This document shows, piece by piece, positions 1 to 7,223 of a stretch of DNA of 11,710 nt. The notes under the pieces are model-generated. The model did no database searches and was not told where the DNA came from. It saw only the letters and a list, made by a program, of their open reading frames with translations. This DNA is from Ilumatobacteraceae bacterium (GTDB lineage Bacteria; Actinomycetota; Acidimicrobiia; Acidimicrobiales; Ilumatobacteraceae): positions 1 to 11,710 of the forward strand of contig JALRGJ010000026.1 in NCBI GenBank assembly GCA_023253435.1, in the 5' to 3' direction. Made by a program: the position numbers and the translations under genes. Numbering within the stretch: position 1 is the first letter of the stretch; each line of letters begins with the position of its first letter.

Positions 1-574
1 GACGTAGCGGGCGAACTTCCACTCCCGGACCATGCATGTCAACGACAAAAGCCGTGAGACCAGCGTGTTTTACTGCTTCTGCATCTGTGCGAACTACAAG
101 CAAACCCCACCGAGACAAATGTGCAAGTGTGGTCCACACTTTTTGGCCGTTAACAATCCACTCCTCACCATCTTTTATGGCTTTCGAAGAGAGTCCGGCA
201 AAGTCTGAACCTGAACCAGGCTCAGAGAACAATTGACACCAGACTTCTTCGCCAGTAAACAATGGGCGGAGATACCGCTTCTTCTGTTCCTCGCTGCCCC
301 ATTCAACAACGGTTGGTCCGGTCATTCCGTGACCGATTGGATTTCGTGCCATTGCATTCGGTGCACCCGCAGCAAACAAACACTCATTGATTGTTTTCTG
401 AAACTTTGCAGAAAGACCCAGGCCTCCATGACCAACGGGAAAATGCACCCATGCAAGACCTTTGTCGAATTGTGCGCCAAGAAATTCTGCTGCCGGAGTC
501 TGTGACGGTGGAAACTCTTTGAGAAGTTCTTGGGCCAACGCAAGAACTTGGGTCTCTTCAACTTGTGTGGACAT
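1..574 (-). CDS. Acyl-CoA dehydrogenase family protein, N-terminal part (runs off window)
   Basis: FAD-dependent acyl-CoA dehydrogenases introduce an alpha-beta double bond into acyl-CoA thioesters in the cytoplasm. The first 191 codons are present; the rest lies beyond base 1. An alpha-helical N-terminal region (residues 1-110) contains FPVGHGGLGLS near 45-55, where the family usually has a 'P.e.GG.G' motif. The middle-domain flavin/substrate segment follows: WCQLFSEPGSGSD at 112-124 and WIVNGQKVWTT at 139-149. The catalytic base would lie in the missing C-terminal part. The ATG at 574 is preceded by AGGGGG (580-585, minus strand) five bases away, which supports this start. The gene diverges from an acyl-CoA synthetase, so the pair plausibly activates and oxidises the same acyl substrate. 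The motif wording resembles actinobacterial FadE-type enzymes acting on fatty or sterol-derived acyl-CoAs; the exact substrate is unknown. Confidence 0.93.
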   Translation of the reverse strand, partial: MSTQVEETQVLALAQELLKEFPPSQTPAAEFLGAQFDKGLAWVHFPVGHGGLGLSAKFQKTINECLFAAGAPNAMARNPIGHGMTGPTVVEWGSEEQKKRYLRPLFTGEEVWCQLFSEPGSGSDFAGLSSKAIKDGEEWIVNGQKVWTTLAHLSRWGLLVVRTDAEAVKHAGLTAFVVDMHGPGVEVRPLR

Positions 575-683
575 GTACACCCCCTAGTGGAACTTCACAA
601 ATAGTAGGTCCATGCCCGCCTCACTGACTATTCGCAGCGTCTACGAAATGACCGTGACACCTGTCATTCACTAGGTTGGAGAC
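575..683. promoter_or_regulatory. Divergent control region between acyl-CoA dehydrogenase and acyl-CoA synthetase genes
   Basis: This 109-base gap must hold the promoters for both divergent genes. CCTAGTG at 583-589 and CACTAGG at 669-675 form an inverted repeat. Each copy sits exactly eight bases before the ATG of the gene it faces, so both transcripts begin translation from the leader CACTAGG-N8-ATG. The AGG in each can act as a ribosome binding site; the dehydrogenase side is extended to AGGGGG. A second short dyad, ATGAC (648-652) with GTCAT (663-667), lies in the middle. I see no convincing -35/-10 pair on either strand. Confidence 0.5.
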
Positions 684-2240
684 ATGTATCCAGGTATTTA
701 CGCTGCCAGCCACCCCGACCGTCCTGCCATCATCCAGGCAGAGACAGGCCAGGTCACCACTTTTGCGCAATTGCACGATCGGGCAATTCAACTCAGCAAC
801 GTGTTGCGACAAGCTGGGCTACAACCTGGTGACCACATTGCACTGTGTATGGAGAACCATCCACGATACCTAGAAGCAATTTGGGGCTGCCATTACGCCG
901 GTCTTGTGTACACCGCTTGCTCAAGCCGACTCACCAAAGCGGAACTGACATACATCATCAACGATTGCGCAGCAAAAGCATTCATCACAAGTAAGTACAA
1001 AGCGGACCAAGCATTAGAGATCTCTAACGACATTCCCAATGTGGGTCTTCGCCTCATGATGAGCGGAACCATAGAAGGCTACGACTCTTATGAAGACGCA
1101 GTTGACAACGCACCAACAACACCTCTCCCCAACATGGTGGACGGCACAGACATGCTGTACTCAAGTGGCACAACTGGAATGCCCAAAGGCGTTTCTCGTG
1201 AGTTCCCCGGCACACCCCTTGGCACTGCGGCAGGAGTTGCAGCAGCACTCACAGTTGGGTTGTACCAATTTCATGAGGGAATGGTGTATCTCTCCCCTGC
1301 TCCGCTCTACCACGCTGCTCCATTGCGTTTCAACATGTCGGTACATGCACAGGGAGGCACCACCGTCATCATGGAGCATTTTGATGCAGAAAATTTCCTG
1401 AAGTACGTGCAGCAGTACAAAGCAACCCATTCTCAACTCGTTCCCACCATGTTCATCAGAATGTTGAAACTTGAAGAGTCTGTAAGAAGCAAATACGACG
1501 TCTCTTCATTGAAAGTTGCGATGCATGCTGCAGCACCGTGTCCAGCAGACACCAAGCGAGCCATGATCAATTGGTGGGGTCCCATTATCCACGAGTACTA
1601 CGCAGGAACCGAAGGAAATGGTTTTGTGTATTGCAACAGCGAAATGTGGCTAGCCCACCCAGGAACTGTTGGTACAGCAATTCAGGGAATAGTCCACATC
1701 TGTGATGAAGAAGGGAACGAAGTTCCCCAAGGAGAATCTGGAACTGTCTACTTTGAGGGAAACACAACTTTCGAGTACCACAACGACCCTGAAAAGACAA
1801 AGGCCTCCAGAGACCCTAAAGGTAGAGGTTGGTCAACACTTGGTGATGTTGGCTATCTCGATGAAGACAATTTCCTGTATCTCACTGATCGAAAAGCATT
1901 CATGATCATCTCTGGCGGAGTGAATATCTACCCACAAGAAGCAGAAAATATTCTTGTTAATCATCCCAAAGTTGTCGACATTGCAGTCTTTGGCGTACCT
2001 AATGACGATTTTGGCGAAGAAGTGAAAGCAGTCGTGCAACCAGTTTCCATGCCAGCATCAGAAGCCGATGCAAAAGAATTGGAAAAAGAATTGATCGCGT
2101 ATTGCCGCTCACATCTTGCAGATGTGAAGTGCCCACGAAGTGTCGATTTTCGCCCTGAGCTCCCCCGCCACCCAACGGGCAAGCTATACAAGCGCCTGCT
2201 CAAGGACGAATACTGGAAGGCAGCGGGCCGCTCTATCTGA
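684..2240 (+). CDS. Acyl-CoA synthetase (AMP-binding, FadD-like)
   Basis: This adenylate-forming enzyme activates a carboxylic acid with ATP and joins it to CoA via an acyl-AMP intermediate. The 518 residues are full length for the family. The phosphate-binding loop YSSGTTGMPKGV is at 159-170, the YYAGTEG motif at 305-311, GDVGYLDEDNFLYLTDRK at 387-404 (the ribose-binding Asp is D388), and the hinge and C-terminal domain start around 403. The adenylation lysine motif PRHPTGK ends at K500. All core motifs are intact. The ATG at 684 has AGG (673-675) eight bases upstream. It diverges from an acyl-CoA dehydrogenase, and its stop overlaps the start of a phosphodiesterase gene. The substrate could be a fatty, aromatic or branched acid; sequence alone does not decide this. 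Confidence 0.95.
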   Translation: MYPGIYAASHPDRPAIIQAETGQVTTFAQLHDRAIQLSNVLRQAGLQPGDHIALCMENHPRYLEAIWGCHYAGLVYTACSSRLTKAELTYIINDCAAKAFITSKYKADQALEISNDIPNVGLRLMMSGTIEGYDSYEDAVDNAPTTPLPNMVDGTDMLYSSGTTGMPKGVSREFPGTPLGTAAGVAAALTVGLYQFHEGMVYLSPAPLYHAAPLRFNMSVHAQGGTTVIMEHFDAENFLKYVQQYKATHSQLVPTMFIRMLKLEESVRSKYDVSSLKVAMHAAAPCPADTKRAMINWWGPIIHEYYAGTEGNGFVYCNSEMWLAHPGTVGTAIQGIVHICDEEGNEVPQGESGTVYFEGNTTFEYHNDPEKTKASRDPKGRGWSTLGDVGYLDEDNFLYLTDRKAFMIISGGVNIYPQEAENILVNHPKVVDIAVFGVPNDDFGEEVKAVVQPVSMPASEADAKELEKELIAYCRSHLADVKCPRSVDFRPELPRHPTGKLYKRLLKDEYWKAAGRSI

Positions 2241-3001
2241 TGGCATTTATTCACCCGTACCTAGATCACGGCAGGCCAATTGCGTTTGCACATCGGGGAG
2301 GTGCATCGGCAGCTCCAGAAAACACCATGCGCGCATTTCAGGATGCGGTTGATTTGGGCTACACGTATATCGAGACAGATGTTCATGCAACATCCGATGG
2401 CGTGTTAGTTGCCTTTCACGACGAAGACCTCAACCGAACGTGCGGTGTAAACGCCACGATCGCCGAAAGTACATGGGCCACGGTTAGCCAAGCACGAGTA
2501 AACGGCACAGAATCAATACCACTGTTCTCTGAGCTGTTGAACACGTGGCCCCACATCAAAATAAATATCGACTGCAAATCAGAACAGGCATTGGTGCCCC
2601 TCATACAGGCACTAGAGGAGTACAACTCCTTCGAGAGAGTATGTATTGGCAGCTTTAGCGACAAACGATTACAAAAGATTCGTCAACATTTTGGTGAAAA
2701 ACTGTGCACCTCTATGGGGCCTCGTGAAGTGGCCCAATTTGTGGCAGGTGCGCATTCTCCGATACCCCTTCCCCAATCTTCCAGAGCTCAGGCAGCCCAG
2801 GTGCCGGTGAAGCAAGGCCCACTTCCCGTGGTCACACCAAAAACAGTCGGTTGGGCCAAAAAACACAATATTGCTGTTCATGTATGGACTATCGATGATC
2901 CAGTAGAGATATCTCGCCTGATTGATTTAGGCGTAGACGGAATCATGTCAGATGACACTCGTGCACTTAAAGACGTTTTTCTCTCCAAAAACATCTGGTG
3001 A
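2240..3001 (+). CDS. Glycerophosphodiester phosphodiesterase (GDPD)
   Basis: GDPD enzymes hydrolyse glycerophosphodiesters to glycerol-3-phosphate and an alcohol, using a TIM barrel with an acid-base pair and a divalent metal. In 253 residues, the HRGG motif is at 18-21 (H18 catalytic), PENT at 26-29, ETDVHATSDG at 45-54 (metal ligands E45 and D47), the second catalytic histidine H60 in VAFHDEDL, and NIDCK at 109-113. The C-terminal VHVWTIDD (213-220) and GVDGIMSDD (231-239) are typical. No signal peptide is seen, so it is probably cytoplasmic and acts on imported or recycled deacylated phospholipid. The ATG overlaps the upstream TGA by one base (TGATG), which indicates translational coupling to the acyl-CoA synthetase. 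Confidence 0.94.
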   Translation: MAFIHPYLDHGRPIAFAHRGGASAAPENTMRAFQDAVDLGYTYIETDVHATSDGVLVAFHDEDLNRTCGVNATIAESTWATVSQARVNGTESIPLFSELLNTWPHIKINIDCKSEQALVPLIQALEEYNSFERVCIGSFSDKRLQKIRQHFGEKLCTSMGPREVAQFVAGAHSPIPLPQSSRAQAAQVPVKQGPLPVVTPKTVGWAKKHNIAVHVWTIDDPVEISRLIDLGVDGIMSDDTRALKDVFLSKNIW

Positions 3002-3082
3002 GAGACACGTCACACAATTGATTAACAACTTGTTCATGTTCTAACCAAACGCAGCCAGGCGGGTTTCAACTAACTTCGAGGC
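3002..3082 (+). promoter_or_regulatory. Short intergenic leader with a weak promoter candidate
   Basis: This 81-base gap precedes the LLM oxidoreductase gene. TTGATT (3018-3023) followed sixteen bases later by TCTAAC (3040-3045) is a possible but weak sigma-70-like promoter. No terminator hairpin with a T-tract follows the GDPD stop, so read-through from the lipid genes is also possible. GAGG at 3078-3081 lies too close to the ATG at 3083 to be a normal ribosome binding site. Confidence 0.25.
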
Positions 3083-4276
3083 ATGCGAGTTGACACAAAC
3101 TTTTTCTGCACAGTTCCTATGCCCGATGCTGGTGACAACAACATCTCGCCTACAGAGCGACGCTACGGCAATGACGATGTCATTGAGTGTTACCGCAACC
3201 TTGTCGAATGGGCCAGAACTGCAGACACACTCGGATACGACACAATGTGGCTCACCGAGCATCACTTCCAGTTTGAAGGTTATGAGGTGCTGCCAAACCT
3301 CATCATGTTTGGCCAACATCTTGCGATGCAGACAAAAAATCTTCGACTCGGACAAATGTTTAATGTTGTACCGCAGTGGCATCCACTTCGCCTCGCAGAA
3401 GATTTCGCACTAGCGGACATCATCACCGGAGGTCGAATGGAATTCGGTGTTGGTCGAGGAACAGTGCCTCGAGAGGCGTGGAGTTTGGGAACCGTTGTCG
3501 CATCTGGTGACAACGCGATGTCCGCCGAACACGACAAAAAGAACCGAGCGATTTTTGAGGAGTCAATGGAGGTCATTAAACGGGCTTGGACAAACGAACG
3601 CTTCAGTTATCGCGGCAACGAGTTTGTATTTCCTCCCGATGAAATTCCCGACAGAGGCTCATACGTTGATGACCTCACACTGATCCCACGGCCCACTCGC
3701 AAGGTGGACATTTATCAGCCAGTTACCTCCCCAGAGACATTGGAATACGTTCCACGGGCAGGACACAAAGCCGTGTACTGGTTACAGAATACTGATAGCC
3801 AAAAACAGAAGTGGGATCACTACGCACAAATAAGAGAAGAAATGGGCACACCAGTTGGTCCGGGAGAGGACAGGACTTTAGTTCTCAATATTCACATTGG
3901 TCGAACCTATGAAGACGCACTAAAGCGTGGACGTCCCGGTCACGACGAGTTCTGTCGTTTTCTCTCACCGTATGGACGCTTCAATAGTTACCGAAACCCA
4001 GACGGAAGCAAAGTACCTTTCGATTTTTGTCCAACACTTGAAGACTCCATTCAACAGAAAATTCAAGCGGTGGGCTCCATCGATGATGTCGTCGACATCG
4101 TTGGTTTTTGGAAGGATCTGCTTGATCTCAAGAATTTATGCATTTTCTTCGACTACCCAGGAATCAGCCAAGGCGAGATGAACGAACAACTACATCTTTT
4201 TGCAGAAGAAGTACTTCCAAAGCTTGGCGAAACAATGGAGCGTCGTCCCTTGCCCCAGTTGCAACCTTTGGTGTGA
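3083..4276 (+). CDS. LLM-class flavin-dependent oxidoreductase (luciferase-like monooxygenase)
   Basis: Luciferase-like proteins are TIM-barrel enzymes that use reduced FMN or F420 to hydroxylate or oxidise small molecules. This 397-residue protein shows the family landmarks: WLTEHHF (56-62), LGQMFNVVPQWHP with LRLAED just after it (89-107), GGRMEFGVGRGTVPRE (116-131) and a C-terminal PGISQGEMNEQLHLFAEEVLPKL-type segment (359-381). The arrangement is closer to bacterial luciferase and alkane-type monooxygenases than to pyrimidine-opening RutA, because the RutA-type TGWQ segment is not evident. It is longer than the commonest F420-dependent members (about 300-340 residues). One base separates its stop from the GTG of the amidohydrolase, so the two are very likely co-translated. 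Cofactor and substrate are unknown; the neighbours point to a nitrogenous small molecule. Confidence 0.9.
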   Translation: MRVDTNFFCTVPMPDAGDNNISPTERRYGNDDVIECYRNLVEWARTADTLGYDTMWLTEHHFQFEGYEVLPNLIMFGQHLAMQTKNLRLGQMFNVVPQWHPLRLAEDFALADIITGGRMEFGVGRGTVPREAWSLGTVVASGDNAMSAEHDKKNRAIFEESMEVIKRAWTNERFSYRGNEFVFPPDEIPDRGSYVDDLTLIPRPTRKVDIYQPVTSPETLEYVPRAGHKAVYWLQNTDSQKQKWDHYAQIREEMGTPVGPGEDRTLVLNIHIGRTYEDALKRGRPGHDEFCRFLSPYGRFNSYRNPDGSKVPFDFCPTLEDSIQQKIQAVGSIDDVVDIVGFWKDLLDLKNLCIFFDYPGISQGEMNEQLHLFAEEVLPKLGETMERRPLPQLQPLV

Positions 4277-4277
4277 A

Positions 4278-5492
4278 GTGGCTCAATCGCTTTGTCTTTC
4301 TCAAGCCACACTTACCGATGGCACAGTTTGTGATGTTGTGATTTCTGACGGGTTGATCTCTCGCATCAATCCTTGCGGAGTCAGCCAACAAGCCGATGAG
4401 ACAATCGATCTCAGCAAGCACATCCTGTCTGTCGGTTTAGTGGAACCTCATGCTCATCTTGACAAAGCTTTCCTCGCAGACAGAATCAAAAATCCAACTG
4501 GAGACCTCTCTGGAGCAATCAATGGCTTGGAAGAGGTTCGCAACACTCTTACGTATGAGGACATCCTTGAACGGTCAGTCCGAGCCCTGACACTTCTGTC
4601 TCGTAATGGTGTGACGAGCGTACGGACGCACGCAGATACCACCCGCGAAGGTGGTCTTACTTCCGTACTTGCGTTATTAGAAGCAAAAAGACAATGTGCT
4701 CATTTCATCAACGTCCAAGTGGCAATGCTGCTTCAGTGGCCTATCACGGGAATTGAGGGCGCAGACATTAGGGCTATTGCCAAGGACGCAGTGCAGGCAG
4801 GAGTGGATGTTGTAGGAGCATGTCCGCATCTTGACGCTGATCCCCAGGCAGCAATTGAATGGATGCTTGAGCTGGCTATGCAAAGCGGTCTGCCCCTCGA
4901 TCTACATGCCGATGAGAATCTGAGAACAGATTCATCTGATCTTGAAACCCTGGCAGACATGGTGTTGTCACAAGGAATCTCCCTACACGCAAATGCAAGC
5001 CACTGTGTTTCTTTGTCCACCCGGTCAATTGCCGATATTGAACGTATCTCTCAGAAAGCGGCTGTAGCTGGCATCAGTGTGACCGTACTTCCCCACACCA
5101 ATTTGTACCTGCAAGGTCGCGAGCACGTCTCAAATATCCCCCGTGCCATTGCCCCCATCAGCACGCTTCGTAAACACGGGGTGATTGTTGCCGCAGGTGC
5201 AGACAACCTTCAAGATCCCTTCAATGTTGTGGGTCGAGGGGACCCTATGGAAACAGCATCTCTCCTCGTGATGGCATCACATCAATCTGTTCACGATGCA
5301 TTCAAACTCGTCAGCGAACACGCATCACACGTTGTCCACAGGCAGAGTCAATCAATTGCAGTTGGTCAGCCTGCAAATCTTGTCGCTATACCTGCGACTA
5401 CAGTTCGAGAGTCCATTGCAATGGGGCCCCCCGACAGAATTGTCGTATATGGCGGCGTTGTGATGACCGAAGAAAAACGAAACAGAAAGTAA
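4278..5492 (+). CDS. Cytosine-deaminase-like amidohydrolase (CodA-type)
   Basis: Metal-dependent amidohydrolases of this branch deaminate or open cyclic amidines and amides such as cytosine, isocytosine or creatinine. With the GTG at 4278 the protein has 404 residues, close to E. coli CodA. Visible ligands are H58 and H60 in VEPHAHLDKAF (55-65), a glutamine equivalent to the CodA substrate-binding Gln (Q153), H210 and E213 in DLHADEN (208-214), H242 in NASHCVS (239-245), and D309 in GADNLQDPF (307-315). The NLYLQGR segment (275-281) matches the CodA 'NIHLQGR' region. The frame is open upstream to a TTG at 4200. I chose 4278 because the protein then opens with the usual short beta-strand region and the start lies one base after the preceding TGA. 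It lacks a signal peptide. The exact substrate is uncertain; true cytosine deaminase is only one option. Confidence 0.9.
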   Translation: MAQSLCLSQATLTDGTVCDVVISDGLISRINPCGVSQQADETIDLSKHILSVGLVEPHAHLDKAFLADRIKNPTGDLSGAINGLEEVRNTLTYEDILERSVRALTLLSRNGVTSVRTHADTTREGGLTSVLALLEAKRQCAHFINVQVAMLLQWPITGIEGADIRAIAKDAVQAGVDVVGACPHLDADPQAAIEWMLELAMQSGLPLDLHADENLRTDSSDLETLADMVLSQGISLHANASHCVSLSTRSIADIERISQKAAVAGISVTVLPHTNLYLQGREHVSNIPRAIAPISTLRKHGVIVAAGADNLQDPFNVVGRGDPMETASLLVMASHQSVHDAFKLVSEHASHVVHRQSQSIAVGQPANLVAIPATTVRESIAMGPPDRIVVYGGVVMTEEKRNRK

Positions 5493-5510
5493 ACACTTTG
5501 GTATCACGCT

Positions 5511-5538
5511 GAACACAAAGTTCCTTTAAATTGTGTTC
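5511..5538. promoter_or_regulatory. Perfect inverted repeat, likely operator before the ABC importer genes
   Basis: GAACACAA (5511-5518) and TTGTGTTC (5531-5538) are exact reverse complements separated by twelve bases, with arm centres twenty bases (about two helical turns) apart. The loop contains TTTAAAT, which could be part of a -10 element, though I see no good -35. No T-tract follows and the arms are AT-rich, so an operator for a dimeric regulator fits better than a terminator. No regulator gene is visible in the window. Confidence 0.5.
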
Positions 5539-5570
5539 GTGCGCGGTGCTCAAGTGATTGATGTTCAGAC

Positions 5571-5574
5571 AGGA
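5571..5574 (+). promoter_or_regulatory. Ribosome binding site deciding the ATPase start
   Basis: AGGA lies six bases before the ATG at 5581. The in-frame GTG at 5533 has no such site and falls inside the right arm of the inverted repeat, so the ATG is preferred. Confidence 0.6.
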
Positions 5575-5580
5575 TCATTC

Positions 5581-6327
5581 ATGAGTGAATCAGTTAACGC
5601 CCTTCTTGATTTTGAAAACGTGGGAATGACTTTTCCCGATGGAACAAAAGCACTACAGAACATCTCCTTTTCCGTTAATGCAGGAGAATTTGTCACCGTC
5701 GTCGGACCATCCGGGTGTGGCAAATCCACCCTTCTTCGCATTGCGTCCCACTTAGAGCAGAACACCTCTGGTAACTGCCGTGTAGATAGAGACAGCATTG
5801 GCTATGTCTTCCAAGACGCGACCCTGATGCCATGGCGCACTATCAGACGCAATGTGGAACTCATTGCAGAACTTCACAAGCTTCCAAAAGAAGAACGCAG
5901 AGAACGTGCTCAAGCCGCCATCGACTTAGTCGGTCTGAATGGCTTTGAAGACAAATATCCACGTCAATTGTCTGGCGGCATGAAAATGCGTGCATCTCTT
6001 GCAAGATCATTGGTGATGCAGCCCAAAGTCTTTTTGTTTGATGAGCCATTTGGTGCACTTGATGAAATAACAAGAGAGCGTCTTAACGATGAACTTCTCA
6101 GCTTGTTCCAACATGAGGGCTTTGCCGGCCTGTTTATCACCCACTCCATTGCTGAGGCTGTATATATGTCCACCAAAGTTTTGGTGATGTCAGCTCGACC
6201 AGGAGAAATCATCGCTTCCTTCGATGTGCCGTTTTCGTATCCAAGAAGCCACGATCTCAGATACGAACCTGAATTTGCAGAGCTCTGTGGTCACATCTCT
6301 CATGCCCTCCGAGGAGCTCACCAATGA
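5581..6327 (+). CDS. ABC transporter ATP-binding protein (nitrate/taurine/ThiZ type)
   Basis: This is the cytoplasmic ATPase that powers an ABC importer. The 248 residues are typical in length and contain Walker A GPSGCGKST (42-50), the Q-loop VFQDATLMPW (76-85, Q78), the signature LSGGM (130-134), Walker B VFLFDEP (150-156), the D-loop GALD (158-161) and the switch histidine in ITHS (H188). The MPWRT after the Q-loop and EAVYMSTKVLVMSARPG (192-208) are characteristic of the NitT/TauT (SsuB/TauB/ThiZ) group. It overlaps the permease gene by four bases (ATGA). The open frame continues upstream for sixteen codons to a GTG; that extension is treated as non-coding here, although its translation is odd. 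Confidence 0.96.
   Translation: MSESVNALLDFENVGMTFPDGTKALQNISFSVNAGEFVTVVGPSGCGKSTLLRIASHLEQNTSGNCRVDRDSIGYVFQDATLMPWRTIRRNVELIAELHKLPKEERRERAQAAIDLVGLNGFEDKYPRQLSGGMKMRASLARSLVMQPKVFLFDEPFGALDEITRERLNDELLSLFQHEGFAGLFITHSIAEAVYMSTKVLVMSARPGEIIASFDVPFSYPRSHDLRYEPEFAELCGHISHALRGAHQ
6311..6316 (+). promoter_or_regulatory. Ribosome binding site of the permease gene inside the ATPase coding end
   Basis: GAGGAG lies seven bases before the permease ATG at 6324. It supports efficient reinitiation at the ATGA stop-start overlap. Confidence 0.7.
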
Positions 6328-7184
6328 GTAATTCAGAGAACACCGCTATATCTCATGAACTTGTTCACGAGAAGAAGGATCGAATTTCACTGTCTGATTA
6401 CATCGGACCAGCAATTGTCTTCGTTCTTTTCATTGGAGTTTGGTATCTGTTGTCGAAAGTTATTCTTCCCCAACAGAAGCGATTTCTTTTACCCACTCCA
6501 GACAAAGTGCTCACAGATGGATTTTTTGTCTGGAGAACTGGCGAGAGAAGAGGACTTCAGCCCATCCTGTTGTCTCTGTGGTCCTCGGCAAAGGTGGCTC
6601 TCATAGGCCTTGCGATCACCATTGTTGTTGGCATGGGACTAGCAGTTCTTATGAGCAGCAGGCGTTGGCTTGAGCGAGCAACCTGGCCCTATTTGGTGGC
6701 AATTCAAAGTGCCCCCATTCTTGCTCTCACTCCCCTTATCAGGGCTCTTGTAGAGGGCACGCAGACTCAACGACTTTTGGTTGTAGTTCTGATTGCAATC
6801 TTTCCCATTGTGAGCAACACATTGTTTGGATTGCTATCGGCAGAGAAGAGTCAACATGAACTTTTCACGCTGCAACGCGCATCCCGATGGACACGTTTAG
6901 TGAAACTTCAGTTTCCTGCTGCCTTGCCAAACATCTTTGTTGGTCTTCGGATTTCAGCTGGCCTAGCCGTTATTGGCGCCGTAGTGGGCGACTTCTACTT
7001 CCGTCAAGGCGGAGTGGTTGGCATTGGCGCACAGATAGATGTTTACCGTTCTCGTTTGTGGGGAGCAGAACTCATAACAGCGATCATCCTCGCAAGCGCA
7101 TTAGGTCTGGTGGTGTTTCTTTTGTTCGGCTTGTTGTCAAAGGCAGCAATCGGCAAATGGCACATCACCAACAGGGGTCACTGA
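6324..7184 (+). CDS. ABC transporter permease (nitrate/taurine/ThiX type)
   Basis: This inner-membrane subunit forms the translocation path as a homodimer. The protein has 286 residues with a charged cytoplasmic N-terminus (1-24). Hydrophobic segments occur around 27-48, 88-110, 122-142, 149-171, 207-223 and 249-272, giving the six helices usual for this group. The conserved cytoplasmic EAA-like loop that docks onto the ATPase is at about 182-212 (TLQRASRWTRLVKLQFPAAL, then PNIFVGLRISAG). FLLPTPDKV (54-62) is the common 'LPSP..V' motif after the first helix in SsuC/TauC/ThiX proteins. It overlaps the ATPase gene by four bases and is followed 39 bases later by the binding-protein gene. Confidence 0.95.
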   Translation: MSNSENTAISHELVHEKKDRISLSDYIGPAIVFVLFIGVWYLLSKVILPQQKRFLLPTPDKVLTDGFFVWRTGERRGLQPILLSLWSSAKVALIGLAITIVVGMGLAVLMSSRRWLERATWPYLVAIQSAPILALTPLIRALVEGTQTQRLLVVVLIAIFPIVSNTLFGLLSAEKSQHELFTLQRASRWTRLVKLQFPAALPNIFVGLRISAGLAVIGAVVGDFYFRQGGVVGIGAQIDVYRSRLWGAELITAIILASALGLVVFLLFGLLSKAAIGKWHITNRGH

Positions 7185-7209
7185 TCCCACTACCACCACC
7201 AAAACAACC

Positions 7210-7214
7210 AGGAG
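7210..7214 (+). promoter_or_regulatory. Strong ribosome binding site of the binding-protein gene
   Basis: AGGAG is placed nine bases before the ATG at 7224. It is the best consensus site in the window, consistent with binding proteins being made in excess over the membrane subunits. Confidence 0.75.
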
Positions 7215-7223
7215 AATCAACAC

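Noticed and set aside
36..505. Plus-strand open frames opposite the acyl-CoA dehydrogenase gene
   Set aside because: They are antisense shadows; the minus strand carries a continuous frame with clear dehydrogenase motifs.
322..561. Minus-strand 79-codon frame within the acyl-CoA dehydrogenase gene
   Set aside because: It is the same strand in a shifted frame, with no recognisable domain; the correct frame starts at the ATG at 574.
4200..4277. Upstream in-frame extension of the amidohydrolase to a TTG at 4200
   Set aside because: It overlaps the end of the LLM gene by 77 bases, adds residues rich in Cys/Trp that fit no amidohydrolase N-terminus, and the GTG at 4278 directly follows the upstream stop.
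5511..5538. The inverted repeat as a transcription terminator for the amidohydrolase
   Set aside because: The stem is short and AT-rich with a 12-base loop and no following T-tract; GTGCGCGG follows instead.
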